49,038 nucleotides of DNA. Origin: an uncultured Bacteroidota bacterium (GTDB lineage Bacteria > Bacteroidota > Bacteroidia > JABEUT01). Under the pieces are notes generated by a model. It was given only the letters and a program-made list of their open reading frames with translations. It did no database searches and had not been told where the DNA came from. The position numbers and the translations under genes are program-made. Every line of letters begins with the position of its first letter. Positions within the stretch are counted from its first letter, which is position 1. Below, piece by piece: positions 7,662-16,251 of this stretch. Location: contig CAIPDV010000029.1 in NCBI GenBank assembly GCA_903863935.1, forward strand, positions 1 through 49,038. Reading direction: 5' to 3'.

Positions 7662-10600
7662 TTATTGAACCTCCACATGTCCGCTGCCATTGTAAGAATG
7701 GTAAGAACCATCGTACATAGCATCAGCTGCCACGGGACCCATTACATATTTACCTTTTGCAACCACCCTTACAAGATAATAGTAGTCTTGTTTGTTGGAT
7801 GAGATATTAGTAAAGTACGTAACGCGGTCATCCCGTATATCCAGGAAGTCCGGTTCAGATTTGTCTTTGATCCATGCAAATTCACGTTCCGGATTCAGGC
7901 GCGGGTTTTCAATTTCAAAACATGCCGGAACCACATCCGTAATTGCTACGTTATCCACTGTATTGTTATCAAGCGACTGAACACTTACTTTCACAACTAC
8001 TAATTGGTTTTGTTTGAAGTGTCCGTCACTTATTTCATCACCTTTTGTGTTGTAGAATGTCTTACGTACTTTCAGATAACTATCCTCTTCTTTGAATTTA
8101 TTTCCTGCCGGGATACCTTGTGTTTCGCAATAGTAGTAAACCTCGCCAGTTCCAACAGTGCGGACCTCCACCTTTTTATTGCTGATGTCCTGTTTCACAG
8201 TAAAGCTTACATCATTCGGCCCCATCTCGCCAACCTTAACTCCGTTGATCCAGAGTGAAGCTGAAACATTTGATTTAAGCGCATTCTGCGAAAGTTTGCC
8301 GAGCGCGATAAGTGCAAATGATTCTTCCTGTGTGGATAGCCAAGGTTCTTTTTTCAACTCTTCCGAAATGTGCTTGGCAAGAATTGGTATCTGCGGATTC
8401 TCAGGCTGCGCCTGTAACAATGCCGCAAGTGAAATAGATTCATCACGAATGTAAGAACCAAAGTTTCCGCTTAAGGAACGGGTTGCCCTTTCACCTGAAA
8501 AGCCTTCCGGTAGCAAGGTGGAGAATGCATTTTTATCTCCTGCCATTGAATAGGAAGCAGCAAGCATATACTTACTGTCGAGGGTAAGCAGTTGCTGATT
8601 TCCTTTAAAATAGTTCATCACGGATATATCCGCTTGACCCGCTAATGCCAATACAAACAGTGAATAGAATGTTTCTTCCGGTGCCACAATCCGAGTCCTT
8701 AAAACATCCTGGTAATCCCAATATGTATAGGTCTGTTCAGCACGTTCATTCAGTTGAGATTTAATGTAGGTCTGCAGGTTTGTCAGCACGGTATTATCTA
8801 CTTCAAAGCCTGACTTTTTAGCTTCGAGAAGGAAATGACATGCATAAATAGAGCACCACCAGCTGGTATATGAACCACCCGGCCAGTAAGACAATCCACC
8901 GTTATATTGTTGCGAAGCATATATCTTTTTAATTGCTTCCGAAATAATGTAGTTAGGATTGTAGCGTTGGTTGGTTTCTTTTTGTCCCAAAGCTTTCATT
9001 AAAGCTGAGTAATACAAAACAGGGAATGCAGTAGATACAGTCTGTTCCATGCATCCGTAAGGATACTCAAGCAAATCGTTCAGATGCTTTGAAAACTGTG
9101 CCAGCGGCGATTTGCTTACCATGATATACCCCTTGGTAGTACCACCAATAAAGTCAGTTGTAGAGGTTATTGGGGTGGTAGAGCCACCTTTTACAACTCC
9201 TGCATCCGATACTTTTTCAAGTGGTGTAGACGGGCGAATTGGCAGCTCTTCATGGTCGGTGAAGGTTTCGTGCAACGCTTTCACAGAAATATCCAATGTA
9301 CCTGCATCAAGCCCGGGCTGGGCAACAAGGTTATAAGTCACCGTCCGTTCTGAGTGTGCAGGTATCTCTACACTCTGAGTTGCAGGGCCAACAATTTTCA
9401 TTGGGCCACCAACTTTAATGGTAGCTTCCGCAGTAGTTTTATTGGCTGTGGTGTTACTCAGAATAACATTCAATGTATTATCATCACCAGGAGCCATAAA
9501 GCGTGGCAGCGAAGTTGAAATAACGATAGGGTCGGCAACGATCATTTTCTTTTCGTTGCTTCCATATTTATTTCCTTTATAGGCTACCGCCTCAACACGC
9601 ACCGTTCCCGAGAAATCAGGGATATGGAAGGAATAGGAACACTCTCCATTGCTGTTTGTTTTCAATGGTCCGCTCCAGAATGCAAGCGGGTGCACACGTT
9701 TTCCTTTTGCCGGTGGAAGGCGGCCCGACATTGCCTCGTCACCCGCCATGGTCGACATAAATGACAGTTCAGGCAATACCAATGGATAGAGGTCGAAAGT
9801 TTTTACTTCCAATGCCCGCATTGCATAAAAATAATCGTAAGGATCCGGTGTCTGGAAGTTTGTGATCAGCAAAGTTCCTTCATCCACGGCACCAATAGTA
9901 ACCTCGGTATTTGGCAGTGTTTTGATCTTAATGGTCTGATCGGTTTTGGAGCGTGAATTATCGGCACAGATAATTTTCACATCCAGTTTATTGTCCGGTT
10001 CATCTACTTTAATTGGTACAAATCCACGGGCAATTGTAAGCGGAATTGAATTATCGCTTAACTCGCGAATGAGTGAAGCACCCACGTATACACCGGGCAG
10101 ATCGCCTTTCGATATTGGAAGTTTAAGGCTTGCAGCCTTGTGGTCAGTTTCAATAAAGTATTTTTCAATTACTTCATTTTGTTCAACAGTAACCACAATC
10201 TTACCATCAAAAGGGCAGGTGAATAAAAGGTTTGCCGTTTCTCCCGGTTTATAATCATCCTTGTCGGCTTTTATATCAATATTTCCTTCTTTCGAAACCT
10301 GGAAGGAGTTGTATTGAGTATTACCCGAACCGTATGCATAGAAATATTCAGTAACATACGATTCACTCGTTGAGCTTGCGGCAATACGCACTTCATATTC
10401 CCCTGATTCCTGAGGCAAGAAACTCACAAATGAATTGGTGCCTGACAGATCCACATCTTTAAAGAATACCGTTTTTGTCCGCTCCTGAGATTCATAACGT
10501 GTGTATGAATAATTGTGGGTCAACACAGTTTCCCAATAATGTTTTATAATGGAAACATAGGCATGTGCATTGGTTGCATTTCCTTTTTTATCTGCCGCAA

Positions 10601-13127
10601 CAAATCCAATATCCAGTTGCTTGCTGGTAGATACCCAACTATCAAATCGTTTTATTCCGTAAAAAACATTTTGTGTGAATACCCTGAATTCTTCACTCCT
10701 GTTTACCGGCCTTCCGGTTTCATCAAATACAGATATAATAGCTCTGCCATCAAGAACACCAACATTCTTACTGTCCGGAAGCTGGAATTTAACCGATGCA
10801 TGTCCCTTTTCATCGGTAGTACCATTGTCGGTAAGCTGTTCAAATCTCACACTGGATGGCCTCACTATGCTGAAGGAGTATCCGGGTAATTTATCAGAAG
10901 TGAAGTATCCGTAGCTGATATCGCAGGTAGCATCGTAGTTTTTATTTGCTGCGGGCGGCCCGAAGAGTTCCATAGCCTGCACTTCAATATTTGCCTGCTT
11001 TCCACTTTCAAATTCCTTTCTATCCATTTGCAGATCCACTTTTATGCGCTGCGGCATAAATTCCTCTACCATGAAGCCATAGGTATTTAACAACACATCG
11101 TTACCGGAATACATTTCAAGGGTATAGTCACCTGTAAGGCAGGCGGCAGGAACCGAGAAGTTAATGGCGCAAGAACCTTCGCCGTCCAGTTTGCCTTTTA
11201 TTTCCTGGAGTTGCCTGCCATTTGGCATTTTAACTTTGAATTTTACCGGGATATCCTTAATGGTTTCCCAATTGAATGAACGAACTACCGAGTTAATATT
11301 GATAGTATCTCCCGGACGGTAAATATTCCGGTTGCTGTAAATAAATACATCGTACGGAACATTGTTGGTGGTCTTTCCACCTACATTAAATTGCGATACT
11401 TCAATTCCGTCATAGGTTAATGACATGAAGTTGAAATCCTTTTCATACTTGGCTGTTATAGCCACCACATCATTTCCCGGATATTTTGTTTTATCATAAT
11501 TAAATGTGGCGACGCCGTCGTTATCGGTAACGGCAGTGTAAATATCCTGATTGTTGTTACTTATGAAAGATACCTTAACACCTTCAAGCCTGGAGGCATT
11601 CACAAGTGAATGACAGAAAACGGTGATGTTCTTTTCACCGCGTTTTACAATCATCCCGATATCGGAAACTACAAGTAACTTCCTGTCCTGCACCCAAGGC
11701 TTCTTTTTATCCTGAACTGTTACCAGGTAAATCCCCTTACGGGTTGCATCATAATGCAAATCGGCAAGATTAACATTGAGTAAGGAAGTCATTCCACTTT
11801 TTGGAAGCGTGGAAGTACTGAATTCTCTAGAAGCGATCACATCTCCGTAATCAGGATTAGCAGTGTAGTCTTCAACATAGTGATAACCTCCATCATCATC
11901 TTCTTCTCCATTGCTGGCATTATCGCCATCATCACCTTCATCTCTTCTGTGTCCATAGAATGATTCGTAGTTCTTTCCATTTTTCAGGTAGAACAGAATA
12001 TTGTTCTCATATACTTTATAAATAGAGAACTTTACTTTAGGTACACTTACTATCTGCATAGCAAGGTTGCGGTTACCTTGAGAAGACAAATAAATACTGT
12101 TCTTGTCGGTGAATGCTATATAAGCTGGAGGGTTTCCAAAATGGATGCTTGTCCGGTACGCAGTTTTCAAAGTTTTTCCGAAAATACTTTTAAGGTCCGC
12201 AGACAGCATTAAGTCATAATCGGTCTTATTGGAAAAATCTCCTTTTATGAAAAAGCCGTTAGATTGGTTAACGATCTTAACTTTCACCGAAGGGGTGATG
12301 GTTATAAACTGCTCAATGTCGTTATCCATTAATGGTTGTGATGTCTGAACCGATATATAGGATTCTCCATTCTGGAAAACCGGCAATGCATTTATTACCT
12401 CAAACTCGTCCTGTGGTGGTATTTGTGAAGAATAATCCAATTCCTTATCGGTAACCTTTTGACTGCCTACACAAGCCATACCTTTATCAACACTTACATT
12501 CAGCGCACATGGGTATGTAGCACCTTCTCTTGGTTTAAATATAACACGTACCTGCGCACTGTTATCTGCCGAAACAAGTTCAGGTGTTACCTGGGTACCG
12601 GCGCACATTAACTTAAGTTTTTGTAACACGGCAGGAGGGGAAACCTCGTAGTTAAAGTCAATATTCACACCTACGAATATTCCGAGTGCTGAATTACCAT
12701 CCTTAATGGTCCAGAAGGTTTCAACATTGTTGATCTTAAGGTATGGTGTATGAAATAAAATAGGTTTATCATCAATACCCATGCTCTTTTTGGAATGGCT
12801 GAGAAGTTTTTTAGTCAGGGTGACTTTATAGTCGGTATTAGGCAGAAAAGCCTGTGCCGGCGAAAATGAAAGCTGGTTAGCCGAAAGCCATTCATATACC
12901 CCGCGAACGGCAGGCTGTATATCCAGATATGAGGTGCTATCCCACTTATGCAGGAGCGAATCCCCCACCAGGTCCTTATTAAAAGTAAAAACGATGGCTT
13001 GTTGGGTTTGAACTTCCCCGTCGGGGAAATTCACTTCTTTAACTTTTAGTTTTCCATTCGGGTTACAACCGGTGATTAAGGCTGCCAACAAGGCAACCGG
13101 TAGGATAAGACCTGCAATACGTTTCAT
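7662..13127 (-). CDS. Bacterial alpha-2-macroglobulin, lipoprotein
   Basis: A 1,821-residue envelope protein. The N-terminus is a lipoprotein signal (MKRIAGLILPVALLAALITG followed by lipobox Cys21). The body contains macroglobulin repeats, including the NIYRPGDTI segment characteristic of the family. The thioester motif Cys-Met-Glu-Gln is present at about residues 1359-1362 (YPYGCMEQT), so this is a thioester-bearing form that could trap proteases covalently. An unusual acidic stretch rich in Asp, Gly and Glu lies at about 395-415. Such proteins act with PBP1C in guarding or repairing the cell wall, and pbpC is two genes downstream on the same strand. A probable terminator follows at 7625-7647. 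Confidence 0.93.
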   Translation of the reverse strand: MKRIAGLILPVALLAALITGCNPNGKLKVKEVNFPDGEVQTQQAIVFTFNKDLVGDSLLHKWDSTSYLDIQPAVRGVYEWLSANQLSFSPAQAFLPNTDYKVTLTKKLLSHSKKSMGIDDKPILFHTPYLKINNVETFWTIKDGNSALGIFVGVNIDFNYEVSPPAVLQKLKLMCAGTQVTPELVSADNSAQVRVIFKPREGATYPCALNVSVDKGMACVGSQKVTDKELDYSSQIPPQDEFEVINALPVFQNGESYISVQTSQPLMDNDIEQFITITPSVKVKIVNQSNGFFIKGDFSNKTDYDLMLSADLKSIFGKTLKTAYRTSIHFGNPPAYIAFTDKNSIYLSSQGNRNLAMQIVSVPKVKFSIYKVYENNILFYLKNGKNYESFYGHRRDEGDDGDNASNGEEDDDGGYHYVEDYTANPDYGDVIASREFSTSTLPKSGMTSLLNVNLADLHYDATRKGIYLVTVQDKKKPWVQDRKLLVVSDIGMIVKRGEKNITVFCHSLVNASRLEGVKVSFISNNNQDIYTAVTDNDGVATFNYDKTKYPGNDVVAITAKYEKDFNFMSLTYDGIEVSQFNVGGKTTNNVPYDVFIYSNRNIYRPGDTININSVVRSFNWETIKDIPVKFKVKMPNGRQLQEIKGKLDGEGSCAINFSVPAACLTGDYTLEMYSGNDVLLNTYGFMVEEFMPQRIKVDLQMDRKEFESGKQANIEVQAMELFGPPAANKNYDATCDISYGYFTSDKLPGYSFSIVRPSSVRFEQLTDNGTTDEKGHASVKFQLPDSKNVGVLDGRAIISVFDETGRPVNRSEEFRVFTQNVFYGIKRFDSWVSTSKQLDIGFVAADKKGNATNAHAYVSIIKHYWETVLTHNYSYTRYESQERTKTVFFKDVDLSGTNSFVSFLPQESGEYEVRIAASSTSESYVTEYFYAYGSGNTQYNSFQVSKEGNIDIKADKDDYKPGETANLLFTCPFDGKIVVTVEQNEVIEKYFIETDHKAASLKLPISKGDLPGVYVGASLIRELSDNSIPLTIARGFVPIKVDEPDNKLDVKIICADNSRSKTDQTIKIKTLPNTEVTIGAVDEGTLLITNFQTPDPYDYFYAMRALEVKTFDLYPLVLPELSFMSTMAGDEAMSGRLPPAKGKRVHPLAFWSGPLKTNSNGECSYSFHIPDFSGTVRVEAVAYKGNKYGSNEKKMIVADPIVISTSLPRFMAPGDDNTLNVILSNTTANKTTAEATIKVGGPMKIVGPATQSVEIPAHSERTVTYNLVAQPGLDAGTLDISVKALHETFTDHEELPIRPSTPLEKVSDAGVVKGGSTTPITSTTDFIGGTTKGYIMVSKSPLAQFSKHLNDLLEYPYGCMEQTVSTAFPVLYYSALMKALGQKETNQRYNPNYIISEAIKKIYASQQYNGGLSYWPGGSYTSWWCSIYACHFLLEAKKSGFEVDNTVLTNLQTYIKSQLNERAEQTYTYWDYQDVLRTRIVAPEETFYSLFVLALAGQADISVMNYFKGNQQLLTLDSKYMLAASYSMAGDKNAFSTLLPEGFSGERATRSLSGNFGSYIRDESISLAALLQAQPENPQIPILAKHISEELKKEPWLSTQEESFALIALGKLSQNALKSNVSASLWINGVKVGEMGPNDVSFTVKQDISNKKVEVRTVGTGEVYYYCETQGIPAGNKFKEEDSYLKVRKTFYNTKGDEISDGHFKQNQLVVVKVSVQSLDNNTVDNVAITDVVPACFEIENPRLNPEREFAWIKDKSEPDFLDIRDDRVTYFTNISSNKQDYYYLVRVVAKGKYVMGPVAADAMYDGSYHSYNGSGHVEVQ

Positions 13128-13215
13128 TAGGGATTTATTATTAGGCGGAAATTTGAGAGTATAAAAATATTGATTTTATAATTACGAAACACATTTTATT
13201 GAACCTTTAATTAAT

Positions 13216-13223
13216 TATTTTTG
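13216..13223 (+). promoter_or_regulatory. -7 box (TATTTTTG) for ppk2
   Basis: An exact TAnnTTTG match about 30 bases before the ATG at 13253, leaving a leader of ordinary length. Confidence 0.45.
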
Positions 13224-13252
13224 TAAATAATTTTCACCGGCAAATAAAGCAT

Positions 13253-13984
13253 ATGATGAATTTATCAAAAACCTCAACCGAACCGGACAAGGATATTGAC
13301 AAGAAAAAAACGGAAGAAGAAACGCTGGATCTATATAAGCAGCAGGCCCCGCTTCAAAATCTTTTATATGCCGAGAAGAAACATAGCCTGTTGATCATCC
13401 TGCAGGGAATGGATGCAGCAGGCAAGGATGGAACTATTAAACATGCATTTTCGAGTATGAACCCAATGGGTATTGAAGTTAAAGCTTTTAAAGCACCCAC
13501 TGACGAAGAAAAAAACTATGACTTTTTATGGAGGGTACATCCCCATACTCCTGCAAAAGGGATGGTTCAGATATTTAACCGTTCACATTATGAGGATATA
13601 CTTGTACCAACGGTGCATAAATCACTAGATAAACAGATTATTGAAAGACGTTATGATATAATCAACAGCTTTGAGCAATGCCTTGTTGATTCAGGCACCG
13701 TGATCCTGAAGTTTTTCCTGCATATCTCGAAAGAAGAACAGAAGAATAGAATTGCAGAACGCCTTAACATTCCGCATAAGCGATGGAAATATGACCCGGC
13801 TGATTCAACAGAGGAGAAAAACTGGGATGCTTACGTTGAGACGTATGAAAAGATCTTTGAAAAATGCAGCAAGGAACTGCCTTGGTTTATAGTGCCTGCA
13901 GACCGCAAGTGGTATAGGAATTACTTTATTGCAAACGAGATCGTTAAAACACTGAAAGCACTTAAAATGAAATACCCTGAATAG
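13253..13984 (+). CDS. ppk2: Polyphosphate kinase 2 family (polyP:nucleotide phosphotransferase)
   Basis: A 243-residue cytoplasmic kinase. The P-loop GMDAAGKDG lies at 52-60, and the PPK2 signatures WRVHPHTPAKG and FNRSHYEDIL follow near 93-116. The lid has the usual basic residues (RLNIPHKRWK), and the C-terminal WFIVPADRKWYRNY block is present. Members move phosphate between polyphosphate and AMP, ADP or GDP; the short single-domain form fits the classes that phosphorylate nucleotides from polyphosphate. The exact nucleotide cannot be read. Two ATG codons are adjacent (13253, 13256). An MgtC-type membrane protein follows on the same strand after about 35 bases. Confidence 0.9.
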   Translation: MMNLSKTSTEPDKDIDKKKTEEETLDLYKQQAPLQNLLYAEKKHSLLIILQGMDAAGKDGTIKHAFSSMNPMGIEVKAFKAPTDEEKNYDFLWRVHPHTPAKGMVQIFNRSHYEDILVPTVHKSLDKQIIERRYDIINSFEQCLVDSGTVILKFFLHISKEEQKNRIAERLNIPHKRWKYDPADSTEEKNWDAYVETYEKIFEKCSKELPWFIVPADRKWYRNYFIANEIVKTLKALKMKYPE

Positions 13985-14018
13985 AAAAGCATATCTTAGT
14001 ACATAAATACTTCTGCAT

Positions 14019-15293
14019 TTGAACAGCGAAATACTGCAAGACATACCTCCTGACCTGATAAACTTCCTTTTGGTAGTTGTATTCTCATTATTAATAGGGC
14101 TTGAACAAAGGAGGCATCATATAAACGAGGCTACAGAAACATTATTCGGAACAGACAGGACATTTACTCTATTGGGTATTGCCGGGTTTATCCTATATAT
14201 AATAAGTCCTCAAAACCTCACTCCCTTTATTATAGGAGCAATTATTTTTGGCGGGTTATTGAGTGTTTTTTACTTTCAGAAGATAAAGATCCAGCAGAAA
14301 TTTGGAATGACGTCTCTGGTTACCGCTTTGATAACCTATTCTTTAGCACCTCTGGTATATACCCAGCCTAAATGGATGGTACTTTTAATTGTAGTAAGCA
14401 TCCTTATCATATCAGAGATAAAGGAAACCTTGCTTAATTTCTCGAAGAAATTCGATAACGATGAATTCATAACACTGGCTAAATTCCTTGTTCTGGCAGG
14501 TGTAATATTACCACTGCTGCCTAATGAACCTATTTCAGCTGTGCTGAACTTTTCCCCCTATAAGTTTTGGCTGGCTATTGTGGTAGTTTCAAGCATTTCC
14601 TATGTAAGTTACCTGCTTCGTAAGTTTGTTTTTCCCGACACGGGAATATTGCTGACAGGTATACTTGGCGGGTTATACAGTAGCACAGCTACCACCGTAA
14701 TTCTTGCCCGGAAGAGCAAAGAAAATGTTGCGGGGAATCGCATTATTGCTGCTATTTTTCTTGCTATTACAATGATGTATTTGCGGATTTTTATTTTGGC
14801 TGCATTCTTCAATATAGAAGTTGCAACCAGGCTTATACCTTATTTTGCTGTCCTTATATTAGTAAGCACATTAATTGCGGTTTATTTTAGCGTACTAAAA
14901 AAAACAATTATTGGAACTGGCAGTGAAGTTGTTGCAGCATCCAGTCACACCAATCCACTTGAGTTTAAGACATCCGTATTATTTGGCGGTCTGTTTATTT
15001 TATTTGCCGTTGTAACCGGATACGTGGTAGGCCATTATGGAGAACATGGAGCTAAAAACCTTGCTTTTGTGGTGGGAGTTACTGACATTGATCCCTTTAT
15101 CATCAACCTTTTTCAGGGCAAATGGAATTTGAGTGATTCGGTTATTTCACTTGCAGTGCTGAATGCAATAACAAGCAATAATGTATTGAAAATGATTTAT
15201 GCAATTACCCTTTCAAACAAAGCATTGAGGAAAGAAATCTTTGTTAGTTTTATGGTGCTGATTGTAGCAGGTATTATTGCCGTTATAGTTTAA
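14019..15293 (+). CDS. MgtC/SapB-type membrane protein with DUF4010 domain
   Basis: A 424-residue inner-membrane protein with about 12 predicted helices. The N-terminal part (about 15-145) carries the MgtC/SapB pattern FSLLIGLEQRR and FGTDRTFTLLGIAGF. The C-terminal part is a DUF4010 region with GILGGLYSSTATTVILARKS and GVTDIDPF motifs. The role is unproven; members have been linked to ion homeostasis or transport. The reading frame begins with TTG at 14019, and the first motif follows closely, so this start is plausible. It follows ppk2 on the same strand and may share its transcript. Confidence 0.8.
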   Translation: MNSEILQDIPPDLINFLLVVVFSLLIGLEQRRHHINEATETLFGTDRTFTLLGIAGFILYIISPQNLTPFIIGAIIFGGLLSVFYFQKIKIQQKFGMTSLVTALITYSLAPLVYTQPKWMVLLIVVSILIISEIKETLLNFSKKFDNDEFITLAKFLVLAGVILPLLPNEPISAVLNFSPYKFWLAIVVVSSISYVSYLLRKFVFPDTGILLTGILGGLYSSTATTVILARKSKENVAGNRIIAAIFLAITMMYLRIFILAAFFNIEVATRLIPYFAVLILVSTLIAVYFSVLKKTIIGTGSEVVAASSHTNPLEFKTSVLFGGLFILFAVVTGYVVGHYGEHGAKNLAFVVGVTDIDPFIINLFQGKWNLSDSVISLAVLNAITSNNVLKMIYAITLSNKALRKEIFVSFMVLIVAGIIAVIV

Positions 15294-16174
15294 TAGTATT
15301 CTATTTTCCGCTCTGTAATATACTCCGGCTTACCGTTCTCATAGTTTACTTCCTTAACGTAATTGCCCATTTTATCATATACATAAATATATTTGGAAGT
15401 ACGAGGTAATTTGCTGCGCTCTGTGTAGGTTTTCATTTCAATTTGGTTTCCGTTATAATCAAATTTTTTTGTGAATCTTCCAAAGCTTCCATTTCCATAA
15501 ACAATTGAGTCTTCAATTTCATTACCTGCACTGTCGTATTTAAAAACACTCATTCCGCTCACGCTATCAACTGGCCGGCAATTGGTTATTTTAGTAATAT
15601 TTCTTTTGTCATCATAAGTGTATAGAATCTTTTCAACAAAATTTATCCCCTTTTCATATTCGTCCTCTTCAATCATATTTCCCTTATCATCATATTTATA
15701 TATGACTTTAAAATCTAACCTTGTTATTTCAAAACCATAATCATAAACCTCAATCAACTTTCCATTACCATCATATTTATTTACCGATTTAGTTGCGAAG
15801 CCTTAATCCCGTTTTAAGCTGCCATCCTTGTTAAAGAATGGGTCATCATACATTTCTATTATTTTTCCATTTGCATCATACTTGTAATAGTGTGTATTAT
15901 TAATAGTGTCCCCTTTATAAAATCCATCACAGTCATATTCTGATTTCAGCAGTTCATTTCCAAGGCTGTCATACTTCCATAGAACTACATAATTAAGTTT
16001 TCCTTTAACGGTTTTTCCATCTTTCTGTTTTGCATAAAAACAATGCTCATACATGTATTTAACCTTCCCTTTCAGGCCTTTCCTTTTCAAGCTATTATCG
16101 CTCTTTTCCCACATAAATGAGAGAAAAATAAAGCCGGAAATTATTAGTATGGTTGAAATGAAAATCCTTTTCAT
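15290..16174 (-). pseudogene. Secreted YD-repeat (RHS-like) protein gene interrupted by an in-frame TAA
   Basis: The first part (16174-15803) encodes an N-terminal membrane or signal segment (MKRIFISTILIISGFIFLSF) followed by repeats of the type YDxxGN. It ends at TAA (15803-15805). The same frame continues without a shift as GFATKSVNKYDGNGKLIEVYDY and carries further repeats to the stop at 15290. The whole frame spans 295 codons with only this one internal stop. The repeat register is kept across it, so a single nonsense mutation (or a base-call error) is the simplest explanation. The second part could restart at the TTG at 15757. Function is unknown; the repeats resemble short wall-associated or toxin-shell YD repeats. 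Confidence 0.7.
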
Positions 16175-16251
16175 ACATCAAATCTATCATTTATTTGAAA
16201 CCAAACCATTTCGGTCCAATCCAATTAACTAATATAATTTGTAATATTTAT

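Noticed and set aside
7792-10914. Several plus-strand ORFs of 60-124 codons inside the macroglobulin gene
   Set aside because: They are antisense shadows of a clear 1,821-codon gene with signal peptide and thioester motif.
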